Source: CBEUVQ01 sp965546615
GTDB taxonomy: Bacteria; Bacillota; Desulfotomaculia; Desulfotomaculales; Desulfohalotomaculaceae
Direction of reading: 5' to 3'
Assembly: GCA_965546615.1 (NCBI GenBank)
Contig: CBEUVQ010000018.1
Coordinates: 1-43,254 of the forward strand
DNA length: 43,254 nt
This document shows positions 25,907-34,111 of this stretch, one piece after another; position 1 is the stretch's first letter, and the number at the start of each line of letters is the position of its first letter. The position numbers and the translations under genes are program-made. A model generated the notes under the pieces. That model did no database searches. It saw only the letters and a program-made list of their open reading frames with translations, and was not told the origin of the DNA.

Positions 25907-27064
25907 TTATAAGCATTCATCCGGCGGTTTTTTTAAGTCAGCAAAACCGGCAGTATTTTGTTGATTAAAAACCTCCTCTACAGTACGCGGGTCTATTTTC
26001 CACCAATATCCCATACTGTGAATCATCTGCAGCTTCAGTGTTTTTTTTACATTTTGCCGACCGTCAACGTAGTTAACCTGCAGCTTCACATTAATTGTTC
26101 CTGTTTCTTTTTCCATCTCACCCACTGTAAAATATAGAGAATCGACGGTGTTGGCCAACTGCACAAAATTTTTAGCATCAATTTCCGGCTCACCGGCAAG
26201 TGTTAACAGCGCAATATCAGGGGCATGCTGATCTAACGCGCAAAGCATTATTTCCGCTACCCGTTCAGGAGCTGCTGCTTTCAGCATTTCCGGCATTCGC
26301 CCGGCTGCCTTCCACACCATTATTTGATGGGCCAGATTGGGTTGATCGGGATTTTGATGAGTAGCACTGTCTTTAAAATGGATACAAAAATGGCCGTCAA
26401 AGTTGTTGTGCTTAATTTTCCCTGCCCCGTGAGGCATGCCGTTCATCGAGGCAGCAATGCGCATATCTGCTGTTTCCACCACTACTGCCCGCCGGCGCCA
26501 GCTCCACTGCCCACCGTAAATTTCCTTCATTATTTCTGTATCCCGTGCCGTGAGCGGCTGCACGTCAGCATGCAGCGAACCCGCACGACGCTGTACATCA
26601 AAGCGCAGTCCGGTATCAACATCTTCTACCGTTGCTTTACTATAGCGGCTGAAAATTTGCCGCGCGTCACTCCAGCTGAGCAGTTGGCCGTACGGACTCT
26701 GCCGTTCCAGTCGGGCAATGTAGTCCAGCGAAATCTCACGCAGGCGGTAGCTTGGCAAAACCGCCGTGCCGTCCGGCAAAAAATATTCGCCCGCTGCTGA
26801 TATTAAATACCGTACCTGTTCTCCGCCCTGCTGTACCGTCAGCGAGTATAACGCCAACTGCTTTGGCGGCCCCGGACGACGCATTTTTTGAGTATATTTC
26901 AGTGCTTCGATAATGTCATTTTTGTCTTGTTCATCGGTCACCGGCGCTTCAGCTTCCCACCTTACGGCACTGTAGGTAATTTCGGCAGGAGAATCAGGCC
27001 AATACACACGAGCCAATATAGCAATCGGGATAACAAACAACAGAATTTTAGCCAATATCCTCAT
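25907..27064 (-). CDS. Secreted or membrane-anchored protein with divergent L,D-transpeptidase-like Cys/His signature
   Basis: 385-aa protein with an N-terminal hydrophobic segment (residues 4-22) that should be a signal peptide or anchor. The first half has no recognisable domain. The central part, HADVQPLTARDTEIMKEIYG (165-184), NGMPHG (208-213), then GHFCIHF (224-230), is strikingly ordered: the spacing of HG and H-x-C-I resembles the HG...[ST]HGC[IVM] active site of YkuD-type L,D-transpeptidases, with Cys227 as possible nucleophile and His212, His225 nearby. This is an inference; the glycine after the second histidine is Phe here. The C-terminal 110 residues look like a small alpha/beta module. 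ATG start with AGGTGA. It lies between ligase and LigD polymerase genes; whether it acts with them is unknown. Confidence 0.6.
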   Translation of the reverse strand: MRILAKILLFVIPIAILARVYWPDSPAEITYSAVRWEAEAPVTDEQDKNDIIEALKYTQKMRRPGPPKQLALYSLTVQQGGEQVRYLISAAGEYFLPDGTAVLPSYRLREISLDYIARLERQSPYGQLLSWSDARQIFSRYSKATVEDVDTGLRFDVQRRAGSLHADVQPLTARDTEIMKEIYGGQWSWRRRAVVVETADMRIAASMNGMPHGAGKIKHNNFDGHFCIHFKDSATHQNPDQPNLAHQIMVWKAAGRMPEMLKAAAPERVAEIMLCALDQHAPDIALLTLAGEPEIDAKNFVQLANTVDSLYFTVGEMEKETGTINVKLQVNYVDGRQNVKKTLKLQMIHSMGYWWKIDPRTVEEVFNQQNTAGFADLKKPPDECL

Positions 27065-27119
27065 AATTTTTCACCTATATATTTCTTTCTAAAAAAAGAT
27101 ATGGGAGAAATTTAAAATT

Positions 27120-27477
27120 ATGTCTTATTCGCCGATAATCGCCGTTATTGGTCCGTCCGGTTCAGGCAAAAGCACACTGCTGCGCTTATTTAACCGCACC
27201 AGCGATCGGCATGATGGTAGGAAATTCAATGGTAGTAAGCGGCTTGTTTTTAAACCGCATTCAAGCAGAGGTAAATAACCGGCGGAGAGAAATTCAAACT
27301 GCGCTGGCACTAGGAGCTAAGTCGCGCCAGGCGATAGCAGATATTTAAAAAAACACCGTTCGTTCCAGTATTATTCCAACCATTGACAGCTTAAAGACGG
27401 TGGGGGTGGTACAGCTGCCCGGCATGATGACCGGTTTAATTATTGGCGAAGCCAGCCCCATTCAAGCAGAGGTATAA
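27120..27477 (+). pseudogene. Hybrid remnant of a FetAB/YbbLM-like ABC transporter
   Basis: Plus-strand relic inside a minus-strand block. ATG at 27120 opens a frame that reads as the start of an ABC ATPase with Walker A GPSGSGKST followed by LLRLFNR. At about 27199 homology jumps, in another frame, to the C-terminal part of a FetB-like permease: AIGMMVGNSMVVSGLFLNR, EIQTALALGAKSRQAIADI, then an in-frame TAA (27346-27348), then TVRSSIIPTIDSLKTVGVV and QLPGMMTGLIIGEASP, ending at TAA (27475-27477). So the ATPase body and permease N-terminus are deleted, there is a frameshift at the junction, one nonsense codon, and a lost C-terminus. The family exports iron or related metals in E. coli. Confidence 0.85.
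27258..27474 (+). repeat. 16-bp direct repeat within the ABC-transporter remnant
   Basis: CATTCAAGCAGAGGTA occurs at 27258-27273 and 27459-27474, followed in both by a near match (AATAACCG / TAACCG). The copies encode IQAEV at two different permease positions; the second coincides with the truncation point, which suggests microhomology-mediated rearrangement. Confidence 0.7.
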
Positions 27478-27490
27478 CCGCGCGCACCAG

Positions 27491-28417
27491 TTAATCCGCT
27501 GATTTATCAGGACGCAAGCCTTTGTAGCTGGGGTGCCTTAACCGTCCGTCAGCGGTTAATTCGGCAAAATGCACTTCACAAACCAGCACCGGCTTTACCC
27601 ACTTGGGATTGCGCAAGTCATTTTTTACCGGCACCAAAAAAGGTGGTTTATCAACTGCCAACGGTGCCAGCAAATTCATCAAACGACGCTGTTCCTGGCG
27701 GGTAAAGCCGGTACCCACCTTCCCCCGGTAAGTCAGCACCCCTTCCTGCCAACCGGCAAGAATTAAAGAACCTAACAAATTTGCACCTCGCCCCGGTTCG
27801 TAACCGCATATTATCAGATCAGCGGATTTAAAATGACGAATCTTTTTCCAATAGGCAGAGCGCTTCCCCGGCAAATAGGCGCTGTCCAGCCGTTTAGCCA
27901 TTACTCCTTCCAACCCTTTATCAGTGCAGGCCTGGTAAAAAGCAATACCGTTTTCAGTGATGTATTCTGAAACCAGCAGGCTGCCGCCTGGTGCTGCCAT
28001 GTCGGCCAGCAGTCTTTTGCGGCTGATCAGCGGTTGATCAATCACCGGCCTACCGTCGGCATAAAGTACATCAAAAGCAATAAAAACTGCCGGCAGCTTG
28101 GCGGCTGCTTTTTTTATACGTTCTTCATCAGTCAACCTGCCCCGAGACTGCAGTGCGCTGAAAGAAGGCACTCCGCCGTTTAGCACTACAATTTCACCGT
28201 CTAAAATCGCCGGCAAACAGGCCGCCTGCATATGCAAACTGCCCAACTCAGGGAAAGTCGGAGTTAAATCAGTTAAATTGCGGGAACGGATTACCGTTTG
28301 TCTGTCAAGATAAGCCAGCCCGCGGTAGCCATCCCATTTTATTTCATATAGGTAATCAGCATTATCAAACGGTTTGGCCGCTACTGCCAGCATTGGCTTG
28401 AACAGAGGCAGTTCCAC
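27491..28417 (-). CDS. ligD: ATP-dependent DNA ligase (LigD ligase domain, stand-alone)
   Basis: Seals double-strand breaks in bacterial end joining. 308 aa with the full adenylation domain: motif I EIKWDGYRGLAYL (adenylated Lys27), motif III region FIAFDVLYADGRP, motif IV EGVMAKR, motif V AYWKKIRHF; then an OB-fold (about 205-305) with YRGKVGTGFTRQE. This equals the ligase domain of multi-domain LigD. GTG start at 28417 with GGAGG nine bases upstream. The LigD functions are thus split over two genes. It follows the ClC gene by 35 bases on the same strand. Confidence 0.94.
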   Translation of the reverse strand: MELPLFKPMLAVAAKPFDNADYLYEIKWDGYRGLAYLDRQTVIRSRNLTDLTPTFPELGSLHMQAACLPAILDGEIVVLNGGVPSFSALQSRGRLTDEERIKKAAAKLPAVFIAFDVLYADGRPVIDQPLISRKRLLADMAAPGGSLLVSEYITENGIAFYQACTDKGLEGVMAKRLDSAYLPGKRSAYWKKIRHFKSADLIICGYEPGRGANLLGSLILAGWQEGVLTYRGKVGTGFTRQEQRRLMNLLAPLAVDKPPFLVPVKNDLRNPKWVKPVLVCEVHFAELTADGRLRHPSYKGLRPDKSAD

Positions 28418-28452
28418 CGATGTCAGCCTCCTTAATTTTGCTGGCAGTAGCT

Positions 28453-30183
28453 TTACCCGAAATCACGCTGATTTATCCGGGAATTTTCCCCCTGATCCGG
28501 ACTGATCGTATAAGCTTTTAAAACATCGCTGCGGCTTATAATGCCGACCAAATAACCGCTTTGATTTAATACCGGCAGCCGCCCGATGCGGTAACGGCTC
28601 ATTAATGCCACAGCATTGATCAGCGGCTGCTGCTGCTCTACATAAATTAACCGCTTATTGATCAGATCAACCACTTTTAAACCCTGGCGTCCTTCTTTAA
28701 CGGCGCGGTAGAGCTCTTTGCGGGTTATCATGCCCAGCACTTTGCCGTCATTACCAACAACGGCAAATCCTTGGTGCGGGCTTTCTTGCAGTTCGCTCCA
28801 GGCTTTAAAAACAACAGTATTGGCAGCAATCGTTTCCGGCTGCATTGTCATAACTTCTTTAACCAGTGTATTGGTTAACACGTCCGGCCTGCGCATTTGC
28901 TCTAAATCTAAGCCTTTGCGGTACAATTTGGTGGTATAAATGCTGTGCTCAGTCAGCGTAGTGGTAATAACAAAGCTGATAATGCTGGTAATCATTAAAG
29001 GTAAAATCATTTTATAATCGTTACTCATTTCAAACAGCAGAATAATTCCGGTAATCGGTGCAAACGAACCGCCTGCCAGCATTCCGGCCATGCCGGCAAG
29101 TGCAAACGCCATCGGGCTGATCACTAAATGCGGAAACAGCTGCTGAAATACCAAACCTAAAATGCCGCCCAGCATGGCTCCTAAATACAGCGAGGGGGCA
29201 AACACTCCGCCTGAACCGCCCGAGCCCAGTGTAATTGAGGTAGCCAGCAGTTTCAAAATCAGCAGTACTGCCATCAGCCCTAACGCATATTGACCTGCCA
29301 ACGCCGTTTCAATGACGTCGTACCCAACCCCGAACACTTGGGGGAAAAACAATCCGATAGCGCCGACAATCAGCCCGCCCAATGCCGGCTTTAAGTATGG
29401 CGGCACTTTAGATAAATTTTTAAAAAAATCTTCCACCCGATAAAACGTTTTAATGTAAATATAAGAAAACAATCCGGCAGCAACACCCAGCAGCGCATAC
29501 AGCAGCAGCTCAGTTGAGCTGAGCATAGTAAACTGCGGCACTGCAATCGGCGGCACTTCACCAAATAAATTTTTGCTTACCACTGACGCCGTTACTGCCG
29601 ATACCACTATCATCATCAGGTGGGTGGTGGCAAACTCGCCTAAAATTACTTCCAGTGCAAACATCACTCCCCCGATGGGAGCGTTAAAATTAGCAGAGAC
29701 CCCGGCCGCCGTACCGCAGGCAACCAATGCCCGCATCACATGCGGCGGCAGCTTAAACACCTGACCTACAGCAGAACCGATGCCGGAGCATATATGAATA
29801 ATCGGCCCTACCCTGCCGGCAGAGCCTCCGGAGCCCATACATACCGCAGCGGCCAGTGCCTTTACCAGCACCACCCGTGTAGGCACATATCCGCCCTTTA
29901 ATATTTGATCTGCCATTACTTCCGGCACACCGTGACCGCGGGCTTCTTTAGCTCCGTAATACACCAGCGGCCATACCAATAAGCCGCCAATTGCCGGCAG
30001 CAGCAGCACATAATAATGCTGCATAAAACCTAATACATGCTTTCCACTGCCAAAAAACAAAACGGTGAAAAAGTCCAGCAGCCATAAAAAACCATAAACT
30101 GCTAAGCCGCACACAGCTCCGACAGCTATCCCCAAAACAATATCCAATGCATGACCGATATTTTTCTTTCTGTTTGCAAACAT
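28453..30183 (-). CDS. ClC-family chloride channel/transporter with C-terminal CBS pair, gating glutamate absent
   Basis: Voltage-gated-chloride-channel superfamily membrane protein, about 576 aa: about 10-12 membrane helices, then two CBS domains (about 450-560; VKEVMTMQPETIAANTVV... and RLPVLNQSGYLVGIISRSD). Selectivity-filter motifs: GHGVPEV, GSGGSAGRVGP and GSGGSGGVFAPS. In ClC exchangers the second motif reads GREGP; here Val125 (codon GTA at 29809-29811) replaces the gating/proton glutamate, and the inner proton-glutamate position in FALEVIL also appears non-acidic. This predicts an uncoupled chloride conductance. The frame opens at 30204, but AGGAG lies six bases before ATG at 30183 (MFANRKK). 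It lies between ku and ligase genes. Confidence 0.92.
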   Translation of the reverse strand: MFANRKKNIGHALDIVLGIAVGAVCGLAVYGFLWLLDFFTVLFFGSGKHVLGFMQHYYVLLLPAIGGLLVWPLVYYGAKEARGHGVPEVMADQILKGGYVPTRVVLVKALAAAVCMGSGGSAGRVGPIIHICSGIGSAVGQVFKLPPHVMRALVACGTAAGVSANFNAPIGGVMFALEVILGEFATTHLMMIVVSAVTASVVSKNLFGEVPPIAVPQFTMLSSTELLLYALLGVAAGLFSYIYIKTFYRVEDFFKNLSKVPPYLKPALGGLIVGAIGLFFPQVFGVGYDVIETALAGQYALGLMAVLLILKLLATSITLGSGGSGGVFAPSLYLGAMLGGILGLVFQQLFPHLVISPMAFALAGMAGMLAGGSFAPITGIILLFEMSNDYKMILPLMITSIISFVITTTLTEHSIYTTKLYRKGLDLEQMRRPDVLTNTLVKEVMTMQPETIAANTVVFKAWSELQESPHQGFAVVGNDGKVLGMITRKELYRAVKEGRQGLKVVDLINKRLIYVEQQQPLINAVALMSRYRIGRLPVLNQSGYLVGIISRSDVLKAYTISPDQGENSRINQRDFG

Positions 30184-30225
30184 AATTAGCTCCTTAAACA
30201 TCACTCGGTAAAATTCTATATAATT

Positions 30226-30254
30226 ATCATACTTCTAATTATTTGATTAGTAAA
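30226..30254 (-). promoter_or_regulatory. Candidate promoter for the ClC gene
   Basis: TTTACT (30249-30254), 17-base spacer, TATGAT (30226-30231) on the minus strand, about 40 bases before the ClC start codon. The surrounding AT-rich sequence offers other partial matches, so confidence is moderate. Confidence 0.45.
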
Positions 30255-30368
30255 CGACAGCTTAGGATTTAACAATTACTATTCTTTAATAGAAGCTGCT
30301 TGGCAAACGTTCGGTGGCTTATTCGCTTTCTTATTCTGAATAAAATATTTGCATTATGAACAACAAAA

Positions 30369-30388
30369 AGCCGGATTTTACTCCGGCT
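30369..30388 (-). terminator. Terminator after ku
   Basis: AGCCGGA/TCCGGCT, 7-bp stem, 6-base loop, followed on the minus strand by TTTTTGTTG. Lies about 65 bases beyond the ku stop and separates ku from the ClC transcript. Confidence 0.8.
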
Positions 30389-30454
30389 AAAATACAGATT
30401 ACAACGCTCCCCCAACCACTCAAATGGCGACATCATACTTAGATTGCTCTTCTG

Positions 30455-31270
30455 CTATGAACTTTTGCGCCGCTTGGCAGGTTTCTTTTTTTCTGTTTTT
30501 TCTTTTTTAGCCAAATCGATACTGGCTTTAAGCGCAGCCATTAAATCCACAATTTTTTCGGTATCAGGCTTAAGCGGTTCCTCTACCGCCTCACCCGCTG
30601 CTTTGGATTGAATTACTTCCATTAGAGCTTGGCGGTACTCATTGGTGTATTTTTCCGGTTCAAAAGCAGTGGAGAGATTATTAATTAAGTTTACAGCCAT
30701 TTTTAACTCGTTGTCATGCAATTCTGCCCGATAATTTAATTCAGGTATATTCCCCGGGCGGCGCACTTCATCGGGATAGTACATAGTGCTCATCATAACG
30801 GCGTCCTGCGCAACCCTCAAAACTGCCAACGAAGGTTTGCTGCGTATCAATACTTTTGCCACCGCCGCTTTGCCGGTTTCTTCCATAGCTTTTTTTAGCA
30901 GTTGATATACTTTTTGCCCGCCGTCACCGGGCGCTAAATAGTAGGCTTTATCATAAAACACCGGGTCAATTTCATCGATGTTAACAAAATCTACAATATC
31001 AATACTTTTAGCAGCCGCGCCCGGCAGGCGTTCAAAATCCTCCTCTTTTATCACTACGTATTTACCTTTTTCATATTGATAACCGCGCACAATTTCTTCC
31101 ATTGGTACTTCAGTTTCACAATGAGGACAATAACGGCGATATTCAATCGGTGTTTTGCATTTATCATGCAGATAGTTAAATTTAACATCTTTCTTTTCAG
31201 TAGCAGCGTACATTTTAACCGGCACATAAACCAACCCAAAGCTAATTGCGCCTTTCCAAAGAGGCCGCAC
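30455..31270 (-). CDS. ku: Non-homologous end-joining protein Ku
   Basis: Homodimeric ring that binds DNA ends and recruits LigD. 271 aa. Opening RPLWKGAISFGLVYVPVKMY, the CPHCETEVPMEEIVRGYQY segment, KGKYVVIKEEDFERL and the core FVNIDEIDPVFYDKAYYLAP are classic bacterial Ku. The C-terminus is a lysine-rich tail (KKEKTEKKKPAKRRKSS), which in characterised Ku proteins aids DNA binding. The frame opens at GTG 31279, but this overlaps the GAGGTG ribosome-binding site; GTG at 31270, six bases after it, is chosen. Divergent from the LytS-like gene across a 254-base region; first of the minus-strand end-joining block. Confidence 0.97.
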   Translation of the reverse strand: MRPLWKGAISFGLVYVPVKMYAATEKKDVKFNYLHDKCKTPIEYRRYCPHCETEVPMEEIVRGYQYEKGKYVVIKEEDFERLPGAAAKSIDIVDFVNIDEIDPVFYDKAYYLAPGDGGQKVYQLLKKAMEETGKAAVAKVLIRSKPSLAVLRVAQDAVMMSTMYYPDEVRRPGNIPELNYRAELHDNELKMAVNLINNLSTAFEPEKYTNEYRQALMEVIQSKAAGEAVEEPLKPDTEKIVDLMAALKASIDLAKKEKTEKKKPAKRRKSS

Positions 31271-31418
31271 AAAAAACACCTCGCTCTGTGGTTCATAACA
31301 AGTTTATTTTTCATCTGCATATTTAGAATAACCCGGTAAAAGATGTTTATCCTATTATTTTTATTTCCAATATACTCATTTAAGCAGCACTTGTGGCATT
31401 ACAGCTTTTTCCCCACGG

Positions 31419-31447
31419 TTTACAAAGGTCAGACATTAACTTATATT
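31419..31447 (+). promoter_or_regulatory. Promoter of the LytS/LytR-type operon
   Basis: TTTACA (31419-31424), 17-base spacer, TATATT (31442-31447), a good vegetative promoter about 75 bases upstream of the histidine-kinase start. Confidence 0.75.
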
Positions 31448-31456
31448 AAAAAGGGA

Positions 31457-31478
31457 AAACTTAACATACGATAAGTTT
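31457..31478 (+). promoter_or_regulatory. Inverted repeat at the 5' end of the kinase transcript
   Basis: AAACTTA and TAAGTTT flank an 8-base centre, starting about ten bases after the -10 box. It could be an operator overlapping the transcription start or a 5' hairpin in the mRNA. Confidence 0.5.
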
Positions 31479-31524
31479 GCGCAGACAATAGAGCACACTT
31501 TCAAATAATAAGGAGGCTAATTTT

Positions 31525-33273
31525 TTGTCTTGGTCATTAATTATTCTGATGGCTGAACGAATGGGCTTTATTGTGGCCATCGCCTTTTTGTTTACCCGCT
31601 GGTCACGTTTTCGCCGCCTTTTAGAGCAAAATCCCAGCCGTCAAGAAAGATTACTTTTAGCGATAGTTTTCGGCGCTTTTGGCATTATCGGTACCTATAC
31701 CGGCATTACCATCGGCCCGGGCGAAGTACAAGATCAATTTCCCGGTGGCTTAACTTATGAAGATGCCATTGCTAATTCCCGGGCGATAGGAATAATTGTA
31801 GCCGGGCTGCTGGGCGGGCCGTCAGTCGGCATTGGGGCCGGTTTTATTGCCGGCATTCACCGGATGATGTTGGGCGGCTTTACTGCGACGGCATGCGGCT
31901 TATCCACTATATTTGAAGGAATCCTTGCAGGATTTATTTATCTACGGGTAAAAAAAAGCGGCGGCATTTCGGTAACAAATGCCCTTTTAGCCGGTGTATT
32001 AGGGGAAATTGCTCAAATGCTGATTATCTTAGCGGTAGCCCGTCCTTTTTATAAAGCATTAGAATTGGTGCAAATCATCGCCGCCCCAATGATTATTGCT
32101 AACAGTTTAGGCATTGCGTTATTTATAGCTATTGTGCAAATGATAATAGAAAATGATCGAAGGGTTGGCGCTGTACAGGCACAGAAGGCACTAAGCATTG
32201 CCAATAAAACACTGGCTCACCTGCGCACCGGTTTAAACCAAAAATCTGCATTAGTTGCTGCTAAAATTATTTACCAAGAATCTAATATCGCTGCTGTAGC
32301 TATTACAGATGAACACACTATTCTTGCTCACGTCGGTGTGGGTGCCGATCATCATTTACCGGGGAAAAAAATATTAACCGCTGTTACCAAAGAAGTACTT
32401 AAAACCAACGAACTGCGCATTGCTGTCAACCCCGATGAAATTTTGTGTCAGCACAGCGACTGCCCGCTGCAATCAGCGGTGGTGGTTCCGTTAAGCAGCG
32501 GCGGTAAAGCAATTGGTGCGCTGAAGCTGTATTTTGTAAAGCAGCATACCCCGGATAAATTCATGGTTGAGTTAGCACAAGGGTTGGCTCATTTATTTTC
32601 CACTCAACTGGAACTGGCTGCTGCAGAAAAACAGGCCCGTCTGCTGCAGGATGCTGAAATTAAAGCACTGCAGGCGCAAATCAATCCTCATTTTCTGTTT
32701 AACGCGCTGAACACCGTGGTTTCGTTGATTCGCACCAACCCCAATGAAGCCAGGCAGGTACTGATTAATTTAGGCACTTACATCCGGCAGAATTTAAAAT
32801 CTTCTCTAACCAAAATAATCACATTTAAAACGGAATTAAAACACGTACAGGCTTATTTATCTGTAGTTCAAGCCCGCTTTTCCAACAAGCTGCAGGTAAA
32901 AATTGATATTCCTGATGAATTATACTCCCTGCAGCTGCCTCCTTTAACTCTGCAGCCGATAGTGGAAAACGCAGTGAAACATGGTTTTGAAAAGATAACC
33001 GAACAATCGAAAATTACTATCACCGCCGTTAACCAGGGAGATTATGCAGAAATAACAGTGGAAGATAACGGCAAAGGAATAAAGAAAACTCTGCTTAATA
33101 ACTTACTGGATGCCAAAAAAAGAATGACAACCGACTGCATTGGCTTAATAAATGTGCACAGCAGGTTGGTAGGACTATACGGCCAGGAATGCGGTTTAAA
33201 AATAACAAGCACGTTAGGAGAAGGCACTACTGTAAAATTTAAACTGCCGATTAACAAAGAGGAGGATAATTAA
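31525..33273 (+). CDS. btsS: LytS/BtsS-family sensor histidine kinase (probable pyruvate sensor)
   Basis: Membrane sensor kinase, 582 aa: 5TM-LytS domain (about 1-215), GAF domain (about 225-365), HisKA-like region with QINPHFLFNALNTV (phospho-acceptor His389), and HATPase domain (ENAVKHG, Asn482; EDNGKGI). Arg86, Arg113, Cys124 and Ser127 in the membrane domain have the same spacing (27, 11, 3) as the pyruvate-contacting Arg72, Arg99, Cys110 and Ser113 of E. coli BtsS as I recall them; the pattern may be general to the LytS family. TTG start with AGGAGG upstream. It is two bases from its response regulator and followed by a CstA-type transporter, so the job is probably sensing an external carboxylate and inducing its uptake. 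Confidence 0.9.
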   Translation: MSWSLIILMAERMGFIVAIAFLFTRWSRFRRLLEQNPSRQERLLLAIVFGAFGIIGTYTGITIGPGEVQDQFPGGLTYEDAIANSRAIGIIVAGLLGGPSVGIGAGFIAGIHRMMLGGFTATACGLSTIFEGILAGFIYLRVKKSGGISVTNALLAGVLGEIAQMLIILAVARPFYKALELVQIIAAPMIIANSLGIALFIAIVQMIIENDRRVGAVQAQKALSIANKTLAHLRTGLNQKSALVAAKIIYQESNIAAVAITDEHTILAHVGVGADHHLPGKKILTAVTKEVLKTNELRIAVNPDEILCQHSDCPLQSAVVVPLSSGGKAIGALKLYFVKQHTPDKFMVELAQGLAHLFSTQLELAAAEKQARLLQDAEIKALQAQINPHFLFNALNTVVSLIRTNPNEARQVLINLGTYIRQNLKSSLTKIITFKTELKHVQAYLSVVQARFSNKLQVKIDIPDELYSLQLPPLTLQPIVENAVKHGFEKITEQSKITITAVNQGDYAEITVEDNGKGIKKTLLNNLLDAKKRMTTDCIGLINVHSRLVGLYGQECGLKITSTLGEGTTVKFKLPINKEEDN

Positions 33274-33274
33274 A

Positions 33275-33988
33275 ATGCACGTTATAGTGGTAGATGATGA
33301 AGCTCCCGCCCGGGATGAATTGATTTATCTATTAAAACAGCACCCTGATGTAGAAGTAGTGGGCGAAGCAGAAGACGCAGTATCGGCAGTGCAGCTTTGC
33401 CGCCGCAAACGACCGGATGCTGTGTTTTTAGACATACACATGCCTGGTGATGACGGTATGAGTGCTGCACGCCAACTTGCAGCTTTATGCAATCCTCCGC
33501 TGTTGGTGTTTGCCACTGCTTACGATCAGCATGCCTTAGAAGCTTTTGAGGTAAATGCGGTAGATTATTTGCTGAAGCCATTTGCTGAAGAAAGAGTGAG
33601 TGAAGCTATTGAAAAGCTGCGCAAACTGGTAAAAAAGCGGCCGGCGGCCAGTATTATCCAACAAAAAATTGCCGTACATAATGAAGATGAAATTAGACTT
33701 TTGGATCCGCAAGAGATTGTGTTTGCTGCCCGGCAGGGCCGTGATGTTATTGTCAAAACTATCGACCAACAGTATCAAGTAGGATTTTCATTACAGCAGC
33801 TGGAAAGCAAAATAGATAATCACGGATTCTTTCGTCCTCACAACAGTTTTTTAGTCAATGCCAATATGATTGAAAAGATTGAACCTTGGTTTAACGGCTA
33901 TCAGCTGGTAATGAAAGATAAAGATAATTCTAAAGTTCCTGTGAGCCGCAGCGGCATGAAACAAATCCGCCGGCTGCTGAATATTTAG
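33275..33988 (+). CDS. btsR: LytTR-family response regulator (BtsR/LytR type)
   Basis: 237-aa response regulator. Receiver domain at 1-120 with acidic pair VVDDEAPAR, phospho-acceptor Asp53 in AVFLDIHMPGDDG and the conserved LLKPF lysine; LytTR DNA-binding domain at about 135-237 (FRPHNSFLVNANMIEKIEPW, VPVSRSGMKQIRRLL). ATG start with GAGGAGG upstream. Co-transcribed with the sensor (one-base gap). Most likely target is the adjacent cstA-like gene, by analogy with E. coli BtsSR-BtsT and Bacillus LytST-PftAB. Confidence 0.93.
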   Translation: MHVIVVDDEAPARDELIYLLKQHPDVEVVGEAEDAVSAVQLCRRKRPDAVFLDIHMPGDDGMSAARQLAALCNPPLLVFATAYDQHALEAFEVNAVDYLLKPFAEERVSEAIEKLRKLVKKRPAASIIQQKIAVHNEDEIRLLDPQEIVFAARQGRDVIVKTIDQQYQVGFSLQQLESKIDNHGFFRPHNSFLVNANMIEKIEPWFNGYQLVMKDKDNSKVPVSRSGMKQIRRLLNI

Positions 33989-34057
33989 CAAATCAGGCCG
34001 TACTTTCTACCATCGACACATCGATATTAGCAGACTATGCAGAATTTTTACAAATCA

Positions 34058-34104
34058 CCCTCCCAATTTATTAAAATTTAATTAATCAATCAGATAAGGG
34101 AGGG
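34058..34104 (+). promoter_or_regulatory. Hairpin that can mask the cstA ribosome-binding site
   Basis: CCCTCCC (34058-34064) is perfectly complementary to GGGAGGG (34098-34104), the ribosome-binding site of the cstA-like gene, with a 33-base A/T-rich loop. The rest of 33989-34111 holds a small palindrome (ATCGA-CACA-TCGAT) and possible weak promoter elements (TTTACA near 34047), but no terminator. Confidence 0.5.
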
Positions 34105-34111
34105 AAACGCA

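Noticed and set aside
27125..27310. Minus-strand 61-codon frame opposite the ABC-transporter remnant
   Set aside because: Its sequence is the mirror of the clear ATPase/permease relic on the plus strand and it lacks a ribosome-binding site.
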